Under the pieces are notes generated by a model, which was given only the letters and a program-made list of their open reading frames with translations, was not told the origin of the DNA and made no database searches. Positions 9,240-16,306 of a DNA stretch of 22,585 bases are shown here, one piece after another (the stretch's first letter is position 1; the number at the start of each line of letters is the position of its first letter). The stretch lies in IMG/VR virus record IMGVR_UViG_3300024518_003106, positions 1-22,585 of that record. One strand, 5' to 3'. Source of the DNA: a virus. The position numbers and the translations under genes were made by a program.

Positions 9240-10070
9240 CTAGGATGCGTTGAGGGGTGCAGATTCTTGATCGCCGGGGAACGCAGCCTCCCAGGCTGCA
9301 TTTACCTCGGCTACATATGAAGCTTCGCGCTTGTTGCTATCCCAATAGCGCGGATCACGCTGCATTTGCTTGATTTGTTCTTTCGTTTTTATCTGAACGA
9401 CATTCATTGGAGAACCCGGAGCATTGATTTGGGTGTTCTTGGTCAAATCGATTATCTCCTCCATCATGGCAACTCCGGAAGCATCGACCAAAAACCCTTC
9501 AAGGGATTTTTGTGTTTCCTCACTGAAATTAGCCTTAGAAAAAAGATTAACCGATTTTATGCGTTCAGAAGCATTATCGCCCAGTTTTTTCATTTCTTGT
9601 TCGTAATTGGGCAAGGAGTCAATTTGCATCTGAACATAATCTTTTACAGCAGCATCAAATTGCTCTTGGTTTAAACCATTTTGATATGATGTCTCTTTCC
9701 ACCATTTAAGGAGCGGATCAGATTCATCCATTTGCCACTCAGAGCCTTCCGGCAAATTAAGGCCCTCTGGCATTTCATATTTATATTGATCCGCTGTTTC
9801 CGGACGTTGCTCGAGACGTTTGGCCTCTAGCTCGCTGGCAATTTCTGCTCGCGTTTCTGCATTCCATTCCTCAGAGGTTTTGCCGCCACGAGTAATCTCG
9901 CCAAGTCGTTTTTCAGTTTCTGAATATGATTTGGCCAGATTCTCTATATTGGCAGAATCAGTATCGGTATTCCAAAATTTTTCAGGCATCCATTCGGGTC
10001 GTTCTCCCGAAGAGATATCACCACCACTTCCATCTATATCGGAACTGAATGTGGGTTTTGGAAACTTCAT
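9240..10070 (-). CDS. Scaffolding / capsid assembly protein, 276 residues
   Basis: This acidic, highly charged and largely helical protein lies directly before the capsid gene, the classic scaffold position. The motif R-P-E-W-M-P-E-K-F-W at about residues 24-33 is common near the start of podophage scaffolds, followed by L-A-K-S-Y-S-E-T-E-K-R-L. A Glu/Lys-rich region and a Q-M-x-R-D-P-R-Y-W segment (about 234-242) near the C-terminus also fit. Scaffold proteins guide coat assembly and leave the procapsid. The start ATG overlaps the preceding stop by four bases. Confidence 0.88.
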   Translation of the reverse strand: MKFPKPTFSSDIDGSGGDISSGERPEWMPEKFWNTDTDSANIENLAKSYSETEKRLGEITRGGKTSEEWNAETRAEIASELEAKRLEQRPETADQYKYEMPEGLNLPEGSEWQMDESDPLLKWWKETSYQNGLNQEQFDAAVKDYVQMQIDSLPNYEQEMKKLGDNASERIKSVNLFSKANFSEETQKSLEGFLVDASGVAMMEEIIDLTKNTQINAPGSPMNVVQIKTKEQIKQMQRDPRYWDSNKREASYVAEVNAAWEAAFPGDQESAPLNAS

Positions 10071-10375
10071 CGTTGTTCCTTTCCTTTTTCCATACGTCGC
10101 GCAAGAATGCCGACTAAAAATCTTTGGCCCTCGAGGTGTCGTAATGCCATATCATCAATACCGGGACCAGTCACATTATTTAGTGTGATTGATTTTAAAT
10201 AGTCCATTAAACTTTCACCGGCAGGTGTTGTAAAAACAGAAGCAACAAGAGCATTTAATTCATTCTCGGATTCCTGAGAACGAACCACTCCATCAAGACC
10301 CATTTTATCCGCCGTCTTGGCAGCATCGCGAATATCAATAACGCGATTCCAAGAGGGCTTTGATTTAACGCTCAT
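10067..10375 (-). CDS. Bbp19-like head-region protein, 102 residues
   Basis: The C-terminal half has the pattern I associate with the Bbp19-like phage domain: V-F-x-T-P-A-G-E-S-L-M-D-Y-L (about residues 47-60), then L-R-H-L-E-G-Q-R-F-L-V-G-I-L (about 79-92), where the E-G-x-R element is the most characteristic. Such proteins sit between portal and scaffold genes in many podophages, and their role in head assembly is unknown. Both ends are coupled by 4-base ATGA overlaps, with portal upstream and scaffold downstream. The domain match is from memory and should be checked by profile search. Confidence 0.72.
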   Translation of the reverse strand: MSVKSKPSWNRVIDIRDAAKTADKMGLDGVVRSQESENELNALVASVFTTPAGESLMDYLKSITLNNVTGPGIDDMALRHLEGQRFLVGILARRMEKGKEQR

Positions 10376-11985
10376 ACAGTTTGTGCCATTTTAGCAATTT
10401 GATCCGGCGGAACTCCTTCTGCAACAGCTTGTTCGGCCATACCAGCCATTTGCTGAGTCAGTTCCTGACGGCTCGCATCAGTGCGGACTAATTTTTCCGG
10501 AACACCCCATTTTTCAGCAAGGAATTTTCCAATTTCTTCCTGCTCTGCCATAAGATTCGCCATTTGTGGGCCAAAGCGCATGTTCAGCTGCTCAAGCCAG
10601 CGATCAACATTCATAATATCCTGCTGTTCCTGGGCTCGGCCTAAAGGTGAGACAGGATGAGCGCGGACTTCGCGACCATTGATTGCAGGTAAACTAATAC
10701 GGCCACCCTTTTTGAGAATGTACGCAACACGTTTCATTATGGGTTGCGTTTTTTCTGTTTGAATGCGGCCAAATGGTGATCCGGTCTGGCGAGAAAATTC
10801 AGCCATACGTTCGCTGATTTCCGTTGCAGAGCGAACAGGTTGTTCAAGACCACCGAGAGGTTGGTCAAACAAAGACAACCTGATCTTATTTTGCAAATCT
10901 TCAAGAATGATTTGAGCTACATCAAAGCTGCCGCCGGGAGTAAGTGGACGAATACCAGCACCGCCTGCCGAGACTGGAATCATCGTACCGGATACCATCT
11001 GGACAGTATGTGGATTTATGATTGTATCGTCATCATATTGCCACATTCCTACAATCGAGGTTTCCGCATTTTCAAGAATCAGCTCAACAACCAAGTTAGC
11101 CACTTTAATATCAGCTAATGCATTGAGCAGGGGGCCTCTTCCATAGACCTCCGAGGAGGATGTAGACCACCTGAAAATTATCCAGGGGCTCGATCCGGCT
11201 CCCTCGAATCTATCGCGGACTAAAATATGCTGATGCTCAAGAGAAATAACCCGATAATCGTAAGCCTCGTCTTTAGTGGTTCGCGCACGATCCCGTAAGG
11301 TACAGCTAATTACGGTAATCTCTCGATCCGGCGTAGATTTGATATCGTCTTCAATTTCCTTACTCAAATCCGCCCTTGGATAGATTTGAGGAATTTCACT
11401 AACTTTTATCTTTCGCGGCCAATACACATGATCGATAGCGGAAAACGGACCACCATCCAAGATCAGTTCCGGCAATGGGACGGCGCGAAATGAAATGAGA
11501 TTGTCGAGATCGCCCTCCTCACAAAGCAGAGCGCCAGTTCCAACAGCAAGATCAATGTTGGCTTCGTGGTCTTCTTGGTCAAAATTAGAACCATTTTGAA
11601 TTGTGTCAAAAATATGTTCATTAACCTCATCCAATACGAGGTTCACTTCATTATGCTGATCTTTGGGAATTTCCGAACCAGCGCGCAATTGTGACCAATG
11701 TGCAAAATTAGGCGTAGTATAGGATTTAACACGGGATGCAAAATTCTGGGTTGAGTGAACGGCAGTGGAATCAAATATCAAATCACTGCGGCTTTCCCCA
11801 ACATTTGGCTGATAGAAACCAGCCCTATTAGGTAAGGCCAGATCATAGCAATCCTGCCATCGAGGAAGCCATTTATCACGCCTTCGATGTGCTTTTACAT
11901 ACCGGCGAATAATATTATCTATTTCAGAGGAGCCGGTTGGAACATCGGTTTGTGTCCCAGGAATATAGTTTCCCGCTGGGATCAT
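10372..11985 (-). CDS. Portal protein (T7-type head-tail connector), 537 residues
   Basis: Length and motifs fit the gp8-type portal family. These include a basic N-terminal helix with W-x-D-C-Y-D-L-A-L-P-N-R (about residues 43-54), then F-D-S-T-A-V-H-S-x-Q-N-F-A-S-R (about 71-85). Further on are a Y-G-R-G-P-L-L-N-A-L-A-D-I-K segment, an R-P-L-x-P-G-G stretch, and R-S-A-T-E-I-S-E-R-M in the C-terminal third. The portal dodecamer sits at one capsid vertex, docks the terminase and nucleates assembly. The start overlaps the preceding small gene by four bases and the end overlaps the Bbp19-like gene by four. Confidence 0.93.
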   Translation of the reverse strand: MIPAGNYIPGTQTDVPTGSSEIDNIIRRYVKAHRRRDKWLPRWQDCYDLALPNRAGFYQPNVGESRSDLIFDSTAVHSTQNFASRVKSYTTPNFAHWSQLRAGSEIPKDQHNEVNLVLDEVNEHIFDTIQNGSNFDQEDHEANIDLAVGTGALLCEEGDLDNLISFRAVPLPELILDGGPFSAIDHVYWPRKIKVSEIPQIYPRADLSKEIEDDIKSTPDREITVISCTLRDRARTTKDEAYDYRVISLEHQHILVRDRFEGAGSSPWIIFRWSTSSSEVYGRGPLLNALADIKVANLVVELILENAETSIVGMWQYDDDTIINPHTVQMVSGTMIPVSAGGAGIRPLTPGGSFDVAQIILEDLQNKIRLSLFDQPLGGLEQPVRSATEISERMAEFSRQTGSPFGRIQTEKTQPIMKRVAYILKKGGRISLPAINGREVRAHPVSPLGRAQEQQDIMNVDRWLEQLNMRFGPQMANLMAEQEEIGKFLAEKWGVPEKLVRTDASRQELTQQMAGMAEQAVAEGVPPDQIAKMAQTV

Positions 11986-12497
11986 GCTAGATTTTCCTGA
12001 CTACCGCCAAGCCCTGAAGATTTTGAATATCCCAGATCACCCGCCGCAGATGCTCGCTGTCTTGAAGTAGCCGCTGCTGCGCGTCGTTTAGCAGACGCAG
12101 CTTCTGGACTAAGAGGCTGTGCTACTGAATTGGATGCTTGCCCCGTGCCAGAAACATCGCCTCTTGGGTCCGAAACATCGTCATCACGGCGCGCAATTTC
12201 TTCAATTCTGGCTTGATAACCAGGGAATGCTGCTACAGGGTCTGTCGGCGTTGCGGAGGTCGAAAACATTAACTCAGGATTTCTCGATACATAGCGAGGC
12301 CCTGCCATTGTATTGGCCTCTTTCCAATCTGGATGTATTGGCGGCGTCGTGCGTCGGGCTCCTGCCTGTGAGTGGGTCGCTGCCTTGCTATAGATAGTAC
12401 CGGCGACGGGATGATTGGTATAGCTCCAGCCCGAGCCAATTGCTTGCTTGTGTAATTTCTGTCTCGCTGTAAGACCGCTACGCGGTGATGGACCCAT
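11982..12497 (-). CDS. Small phage protein with shared PRGDVSGT module, 171 residues
   Basis: I do not recognise a family. The protein is polar, Ala/Ser/Arg-rich, and probably largely disordered. Residues about 105-157 hold a module (P-R-G-D-V-S-G-T, then A-S-N-S-V-A-Q-P, S-P-E-A, K-R-R and D-L-G-Y) that recurs in the next upstream gene. A second duplicate-like feature is the tail L-G-Y-x(5)-L-G-G. It is preceded by a 25-base gap carrying AGGAG six bases from an ATATATT spacer and the ATG. The same ribosome-site block is used at 15690-15707. Its stop overlaps the portal start by four bases. A head-tail accessory or portal-binding role is inferred from position only. Confidence 0.7.
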   Translation of the reverse strand: MGPSPRSGLTARQKLHKQAIGSGWSYTNHPVAGTIYSKAATHSQAGARRTTPPIHPDWKEANTMAGPRYVSRNPELMFSTSATPTDPVAAFPGYQARIEEIARRDDDVSDPRGDVSGTGQASNSVAQPLSPEAASAKRRAAAATSRQRASAAGDLGYSKSSGLGGSQENLA

Positions 12498-12511
12498 AAT
12501 ATATTCTCCTA
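12494..12511 (-). promoter_or_regulatory. Reused ribosome-site block (copy 1)
   Basis: Eighteen bases, read on the minus strand as TAGGAGAATATATTATGG, include the Shine-Dalgarno AGGAG and the ATG of the 171-codon gene. An identical 18-mer precedes the 81-codon gene at 15690-15707. It probably sets strong initiation independent of coupling. Confidence 0.7.
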
Positions 12512-12522
12512 ATTTTTAGGGT

Positions 12523-12957
12523 TTAGACCCCTAATTTCTCATCCTCAAAACCAATATCAAGCTGGGCAGAGGCTTGTTGGCGCGCAGTGCGGCGTTTTAA
12601 GGATTGCGCTTCCGGACTAACTGGCTGTGCCACTGAATCAGATGCAGTCATTGTGCCAGAAACATCACCTCTTGGTGGAGATAGATTGTCGTCAAGACGA
12701 ACCTTATATGCAGGAGGGCCACCCGTAGGTTTATCTATTCGGCCCAAGAAACTATCCATAGATTGTTGTTGTGAGGGGCTAGGCTTAAAATAATCTTTAT
12801 TGAAAGATGCGTCTTCCCCTTTTTGATTCAATGCTGCACTAAAGAAACGGCCCAACGCACTCCGATGGTCTTTTCCCTTACCGCCAGCGGAAAATCCTGA
12901 ACTAGCCGTAGTTCCGAAAGATTTGCCTCCGATTGTACTTTTCCCAAATGGAGGCAT
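12523..12957 (-). CDS. Small phage protein with shared PRGDVSGT module, 144 residues
   Basis: No known family is recognised. The N-terminal 45 residues are Gly/Ser/Lys-rich, the middle is Gln-rich, and residues about 88-137 carry the module shared with the neighbouring 171-codon gene: P-R-G-D-V-S-G-T, A-S-D-S-V-A-Q-P, S-P-E-A, K-R-R, Q-A-S-A and D-I-G-F. The C-terminus E-K-L-G-V resembles the L-G-G endings of its two neighbours. Start and preceding stop overlap by one base (TAATG). This looks like an old tandem duplication with diverged N-terminal halves. Location between TerL and portal suggests a packaging or head-vertex accessory role, which is inference. Confidence 0.7.
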   Translation of the reverse strand: MPPFGKSTIGGKSFGTTASSGFSAGGKGKDHRSALGRFFSAALNQKGEDASFNKDYFKPSPSQQQSMDSFLGRIDKPTGGPPAYKVRLDDNLSPPRGDVSGTMTASDSVAQPVSPEAQSLKRRTARQQASAQLDIGFEDEKLGV

Positions 12958-13184
12958 TATTCAGTTCCTCCTAGATTTTCATCATCTGGATATCCAAGCA
13001 TATCGCCTGTTAAAAGGCTTTTGAAGCCGCGCTTGCCACGTGCTTTTTGTTTTTTTTCTTCTTCAGCTATTGCTTCAAGACGCGCTTTCTCAGCAGCGGC
13101 TTTTTCTTCTGCTGCCTTTCGGGCGCGCTCTGCCGCACCGCCATCGCCGCCACCTTTGTCTCTACCACCGAAAATACCACCCAT
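12957..13184 (-). CDS. Glycine- and Ala/Lys/Glu-rich small protein, 75 residues
   Basis: It has a glycine-rich head (MGGIFGGRDKGGGDGG), a highly charged Ala/Glu/Lys helix (about residues 17-48) and an R-G-K-R-G-F-K-S-L-L-T-G segment (about 50-61), followed by M-L-G-Y and L-G-G. Short proteins with an MGG(I/L)F head and an R-G-x-x-S-x-L-T-G tail are frequent near terminase and portal genes in podophages and are of unknown function. The ending resembles the L-G-Y...L-G-G tails of the two proteins downstream. Ribosome site GAGGAAA; the start overlaps the previous stop by one base. Confidence 0.72.
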   Translation of the reverse strand: MGGIFGGRDKGGGDGGAAERARKAAEEKAAAEKARLEAIAEEEKKQKARGKRGFKSLLTGDMLGYPDDENLGGTE

Positions 13185-13576
13185 TATACAATTTCCTCAA
13201 ATGCAGGTTTTGCACCTTGTTTAATCATGGCGCGATAAAGTCCATAAGGAGTAAGACAGAAGCCATGAAAACCAATTACATCCTTTAGCATTGATACGCA
13301 GGTTCTAATTGCATAGCCATGTGTGACATTATGTTTTTCTGTCCATTGTAGAGCTTTACCTTGTTTTCTACAAAATACAATAAATTTATCGACATCATAG
13401 GGCTCTGCGGCACGAACTATACATTGTCCGGGCTGTGGCTCTACAAAAAGCCACTTTTCTAATTCAGGGTCTTTGGCAACAGCCATGACATGCCGAAAGC
13501 CTTTTTTTGTCCAAATACGCGCCCAGGCACTCTGTTGTAGATGGCCATAATCCATAAACAGCACATACCAAATCAA
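13184..13576 (-). CDS. Phage protein of unknown function with conserved-looking Cys and TPYGLYR motif, 130 residues
   Basis: The longest frame begins with a TTG at 13576 that overlaps the terminase stop (TTGA). An ATG at 13555 would remove seven residues that read like a first beta-strand (WYVLF), so the TTG start is kept with caution. No good ribosome site is seen for either. The middle has G-F-R-H-V-x-A-V (about 26-33) and E-K-W-L-F-V-E-P. The C-terminal part has C-V-S-M-L-K-D-V-I-G (about 93-102) followed by T-P-Y-G-L-Y-R (about 109-115). This Cys helix plus T-P-x-x-L-Y-R pattern is one I associate with small papain/transglutaminase-like phage proteins near terminases. Enzyme activity is speculation. 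Confidence 0.68.
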   Translation of the reverse strand: MIWYVLFMDYGHLQQSAWARIWTKKGFRHVMAVAKDPELEKWLFVEPQPGQCIVRAAEPYDVDKFIVFCRKQGKALQWTEKHNVTHGYAIRTCVSMLKDVIGFHGFCLTPYGLYRAMIKQGAKPAFEEIV

Positions 13577-15108
13577 CGGTGTGCAAAGCGTTGATTCTGA
13601 GATCGCCTTATCCTTCCGCCGTTTCTACGATCAAAAATATTCTTTTTTTCGTGAAGAACAATAGGCTCTGCTGGTTTTGGGCCTCGAACAAGGGTTTTGC
13701 CTTCACCAGCACCAAGCATCATATACTGAAGCGCATCATGAATATGAGAAGATTTATTTTTGGCAGGCCGCTCCTGATATTGATCCATTGTTCCGGCAAA
13801 CAGCGCATAGTGATATCCGCTACTGAATCCCTGTATTAACACTTTGCAACTAGGATCGATCAACATTCCAGGCTGGCCGTCAATCATACGATTGAGAACA
13901 TCCTCTACAGCTTCGATTCTCAAATCCGGATTATTAGAATGTGCAGGTCTGGCCAAAACACCTTCTGCCTTCAAAATGCGGAAAGGTGTGTTTTCATCAG
14001 TTTGAGCGCGATGATCTCCGGCAGGATCACCGTAAATTAAAAATTTCACATGCTCGTGCAGTGAAAACTCTCCCATCGCCTGTTTTAATTCTCCGGCAAA
14101 CCTTTTTGCCCCCATGTTGGTTCTGACAACCTCTTTGAGTATTCTCCACCGTCCGTGAATGCGTTGTGCAAAGGTCGCGGCGGGTGTCAGGCCAAAATCT
14201 ATACCTATCCAGATATCTGTGTCGGCACTTGCAGTCAGGGGTTCAGCAGCCACGTGAACTTCGCGTCTGAAGCTCGAATAAACAGGCTTGCCGGTAGAAT
14301 GGTCGCCTAATTCATTTCTAACGTAGACATCTATCCAATCTTTGTCTTTTCCCTGAATAAGACCCGGATAATAGGCGGTATCGAGATTTTTTAAGTTCTC
14401 GGCACGGTCATTGATTGCATATGCGATCACTTCGCCTTGTGCATCCCGCTCCTCGACCATTGCGGCAGGCTGTCTGAAAAATTCCCAGTCGGGGGGAGTA
14501 ACAAGCGTGAGTTTATCGGTTTCAGACAACCAATCGGGTATCGGAGCCTCACCAGCCATGATCGGCCACCAATGTTCCTCACTTGGCGCGTTGGTGTCCA
14601 TTATAAGCCCGGAGAAGGTGGCACCGCCGTCCTTTATGGCAGGGAAGCGCCGCAATCTCGATGTTGCTGCATCGATGATGGCTTTGGGGACTTCTCTGGC
14701 TTCATTAATCCAGGCCATCGTTAGCTCGAGGGACAAAAGTTTTTTGATATCCTCCTGCTTATCAAGGGCAAGAAAAATGACCTCCATTTCGATATCGTTT
14801 ACCTTGACCATATGAATGAAGGGTGGCGACCACGAAAAATGGCCAAAATCAGACTCGGGAAACCATTCAAGCCATGTTTTTGCCGTTGTGAGCTTCAATT
14901 CGGGGAAAGTGTTGCGAATAATGGCGTGTCTGGTGCGTCTAATGCCATTCTCGTCGGGCTGTTGCGCACAAGCGCGCCGAAATAGCTCAATACAGGAGGC
15001 TGTTGAGGTGCCGGAACCAATAGGACCGCGTATGCCACGGACGAATTTATCCGACTTCATGTATGCCTTCAGGACTTCTCCATCAGGCTTATAATTAATA
15101 GCTACCAT
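13573..15108 (-). CDS. terL: Terminase large subunit (packaging ATPase and nuclease), 511 residues
   Basis: The packaging motor subunit translocates DNA through the portal and cuts it. ATPase: the P-loop position is G-P-I-G-S-G-T-S (residues 28-35), where Thr34 replaces the usual Lys. Walker B-like L-T-M-A-W-I-N-E (129-136) ends in Glu136, and M-D-T-N-A-P (170-175) fits the coupling motif. Nuclease: I-G-I-D-F-G (301-306, Asp304), Y-G-D-P-A-G-D (359-365) and H-I-H-D-A-L-Q-Y (455-462, Asp458) give the expected acidic residues. The start overlaps the preceding 69-codon gene by one base (TAATG) within the 14-base palindrome 15103-15116. Identity is secure; the P-loop change is the oddity. Confidence 0.95.
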   Translation of the reverse strand: MVAINYKPDGEVLKAYMKSDKFVRGIRGPIGSGTSTASCIELFRRACAQQPDENGIRRTRHAIIRNTFPELKLTTAKTWLEWFPESDFGHFSWSPPFIHMVKVNDIEMEVIFLALDKQEDIKKLLSLELTMAWINEAREVPKAIIDAATSRLRRFPAIKDGGATFSGLIMDTNAPSEEHWWPIMAGEAPIPDWLSETDKLTLVTPPDWEFFRQPAAMVEERDAQGEVIAYAINDRAENLKNLDTAYYPGLIQGKDKDWIDVYVRNELGDHSTGKPVYSSFRREVHVAAEPLTASADTDIWIGIDFGLTPAATFAQRIHGRWRILKEVVRTNMGAKRFAGELKQAMGEFSLHEHVKFLIYGDPAGDHRAQTDENTPFRILKAEGVLARPAHSNNPDLRIEAVEDVLNRMIDGQPGMLIDPSCKVLIQGFSSGYHYALFAGTMDQYQERPAKNKSSHIHDALQYMMLGAGEGKTLVRGPKPAEPIVLHEKKNIFDRRNGGRIRRSQNQRFAHR

Positions 15109-15116
15109 TAATGGTA
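15103..15116. repeat. 14-base perfect palindrome over the terL start
   Basis: TACCATTAATGGTA is its own reverse complement and covers the stop of the 69-codon gene and the terL ATG. About one palindrome of this length is expected by chance in a window of this size, so it is listed only as a possible protein-binding site. Confidence 0.5.
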
Positions 15117-15317
15117 TGTCTTGGGATCAAGAATACCGGCATCGACAAGCATCTTGATCTGCTGCTCGGCAACCACCGGCCCCAGAGAGGCAATAATTTT
15201 ATCACATTCGCGGTCATTGATATGACGATTGGGATAATGCTCCATCTGCACACGCCGAACTGCGCTGCGAAGTCTTTGGAGATCGTGATGGGTTAGAGTG
15301 GTTATCCAATCATCCAT
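15108..15317 (-). CDS. Small conserved-looking phage protein upstream of terL, 69 residues
   Basis: Acidic/His-rich helical protein with H-H-D-L-Q-R-L-R (about residues 10-17), V-Q-M-E-H-Y-P (about 23-29) and C-D-K-I-I-A-S-L-G-P (about 38-47). I recall similar short proteins, with the L-R...V-R-x-E-H-Y-P pattern, just before large terminases in podophages, annotated as hypothetical. It is coupled at both ends by TAATG overlaps, with the 43-codon gene upstream and terL downstream. A terminase accessory role is plausible from position but untested. Confidence 0.75.
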   Translation of the reverse strand: MDDWITTLTHHDLQRLRSAVRRVQMEHYPNRHINDRECDKIIASLGPVVAEQQIKMLVDAGILDPKTYH

Positions 15318-15448
15318 TAAGTATATCTTCTAGTAGACTTGCGATTGCGCGGCTTTCGGGCTGTACGCGTTCCGCCTTTTCGCCCAGGCTTTGAGCCAGT
15401 TTGATTGCGCGGGGTCTTGGCCGTATAGCTTAGCTTGCCTTTGGCCAT
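15317..15448 (-). CDS. Very basic 43-residue protein
   Basis: ATG at 15448 to TAA at 15317-15319, 43 codons. The sequence is dominated by Lys, Arg, Thr and Gly (for example TPRNQTGSKPGRKGG and ARKPRNRKSTRRY) and has no acidic residue. The start overlaps the stop of the 81-codon gene by one base and the stop overlaps the next start by one base, the same TAATG pattern as at the other junctions in this operon. This is strong evidence that it is a real gene despite its size. A nucleic-acid-binding role is inferred from charge. Confidence 0.75.
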   Translation of the reverse strand: MAKGKLSYTAKTPRNQTGSKPGRKGGTRTARKPRNRKSTRRYT

Positions 15449-15693
15449 TAGTTTGGCTTCTTAGAAGATTTACTCGCACTCTTTCGACCACTTGTTCGCC
15501 GATTTTTCCTTTTCATTGCATTTTCATGGGCTTTTAGTTCAGCAGCTTTTTGAGCAGCCTTTTTTTGAGCAGCTGGTGTTCCCGCTGTTGCGCCTCGAAT
15601 GCGTCTAGCAGTCTCAGTATCAGCCCTTTTGGAGGGAGAGGTTTTAGAACCACCCTTTTTACGGGTAGATTTTTTGCGTACAGGGGGAGCCAT
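15448..15693 (-). CDS. Histone-tail-like basic protein, 81 residues
   Basis: Lys/Arg/Ser/Ala-rich low-complexity protein: a basic head (P-V-R-K-K-S-T-R-K-K-G-G), an Ala/Lys/Gln helix (about residues 40-60) and a basic Ser-rich tail. The composition resembles histone H1 tails or ribosomal-protein extensions, but no fold-specific motif is seen. It is preceded by the 18-base ribosome-site block shared with the 171-codon gene, suggesting efficient initiation. It could bind DNA during packaging or in the virion, which is inference from composition and location between terS and terL. Confidence 0.72.
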   Translation of the reverse strand: MAPPVRKKSTRKKGGSKTSPSKRADTETARRIRGATAGTPAAQKKAAQKAAELKAHENAMKRKNRRTSGRKSASKSSKKPN

Positions 15694-15707
15694 AATATAT
15701 TCTCCTA
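15690..15707 (-). promoter_or_regulatory. Reused ribosome-site block (copy 2)
   Basis: Identical to 12494-12511: minus-strand TAGGAGAATATATTATGG with Shine-Dalgarno, A/T spacer and the ATG of the 81-codon gene. Its first three bases are also the TAG stop of the 59-codon gene. Confidence 0.7.
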
Positions 15708-15884
15708 TGCTTTCTTGGATTTACGCACACGTTTCTTCTTTTCCGGTGCGGGAGGAGCCATTGCGGCCCGACGAGCCTCTGCTCGATCATGGTAGTCAGA
15801 TGCAGCTTGAGCCCCACAACTGCATATACCAGAACCTGCATTAATAGAGCAGCCCTTAGTGTGAGCGTATTGCTTGCTAGCCAT
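15705..15884 (-). CDS. Small Cys-containing basic protein, 59 residues
   Basis: ATG at 15884, TAG at 15707-15705. The first half contains G-C-S-I-N-A-G-S-G-I-C-S-C-G (about residues 11-24) with three Cys; the second half is Ala/Arg-rich and ends in E-K-K-K-R-V-R-K-S-K-K-A. Ribosome site AGAAGGG lies upstream. It starts five bases after the stop of the 80-codon gene and ends just before the 81-codon gene. No known family is recognised. The Cys group could bind metal, and the tail suggests nucleic-acid contact. Confidence 0.7.
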   Translation of the reverse strand: MASKQYAHTKGCSINAGSGICSCGAQAASDYHDRAEARRAAMAPPAPEKKKRVRKSKKA

Positions 15885-15889
15885 AAAAA

Positions 15890-16132
15890 TTAACCCTTCT
15901 TTCGCCTTGTACGGGATGGTCGCAGATTGACTGCCTTGTGTTTCGGTTTGTGGGGGCCCTTATAATTCTTAGAACGCTTCTTGGCAGCAGTAACAGCAAC
16001 CTCTTTTGACGAATAGCTCCTACTATCTAAAATTGTACCAGCGTCAGACCCTACACTATCAACATTTACCCATCTGCCAGCACGGCCAGGAACAGAAGGA
16101 TGGCGACGAGTTACACTCTTCTCATGCGCCAT
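15890..16132 (-). CDS. Basic small protein, 80 residues
   Basis: First gene after terS in the leftward operon, with AAGGAAAGGGG upstream of the ATG. It has a central W-V-N-V-D-S segment (about residues 22-27) and S-Y-S-S-K-E-V-A-V-T-A-A-K-K-R-S-K (about 39-55), then a strongly basic tail ending R-T-R-R-K-K-G. The strand-plus-helix middle faintly resembles small DUF2188-type proteins, but the match is too weak to assign. It is the first of four basic tiny proteins in a row. Confidence 0.68.
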   Translation of the reverse strand: MAHEKSVTRRHPSVPGRAGRWVNVDSVGSDAGTILDSRSYSSKEVAVTAAKKRSKNYKGPHKPKHKAVNLRPSRTRRKKG

Positions 16133-16306
16133 TATTAACCCCTTTCCTTAAAAACAATAACTCTATCAAATTTGAGATAAATAAAGGCATATTTACTGCA
16201 TCAACCTTTTAGAGAAATTATAGGGATGTTGTACCTTATGTAGTGTAACGCGCCCGACTTTCGGAGGGGGGGTCTGATATGTACACTTTTTCGATATGTC
16301 ACGCAT
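16133..16306 (-). promoter_or_regulatory. 174-base gap after terS
   Basis: The gap is non-coding as far as I can see. On the minus strand it contains a perfect TATAAT at 16222-16217, but the best upstream box, TTACAC at 16248-16243, is 20 bases away, which is too far for a normal sigma70 promoter. There is a small hairpin CCGA-CTT-TCGG (16254-16264) next to a C/G tract. A weak internal promoter for the packaging genes is possible. Confidence 0.3.

Noticed and set aside
12119-12700. R-G-D tripeptide in the shared module as a cell-adhesion motif
   Set aside because: The RGD adhesion meaning applies to integrin ligands; here it is part of a longer conserved P-R-G-D-V-S-G-T string in a phage head-region protein.
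15103-15116. Palindrome at the terL start as a packaging cut site
   Set aside because: A 14-base palindrome is expected about once by chance in this length and lies inside coding overlap; no other support.
16217-16248. TATAAT with upstream TTACAC as a promoter for the small basic genes
   Set aside because: 20-base spacing is too long; kept only as a weak note in the gap feature.
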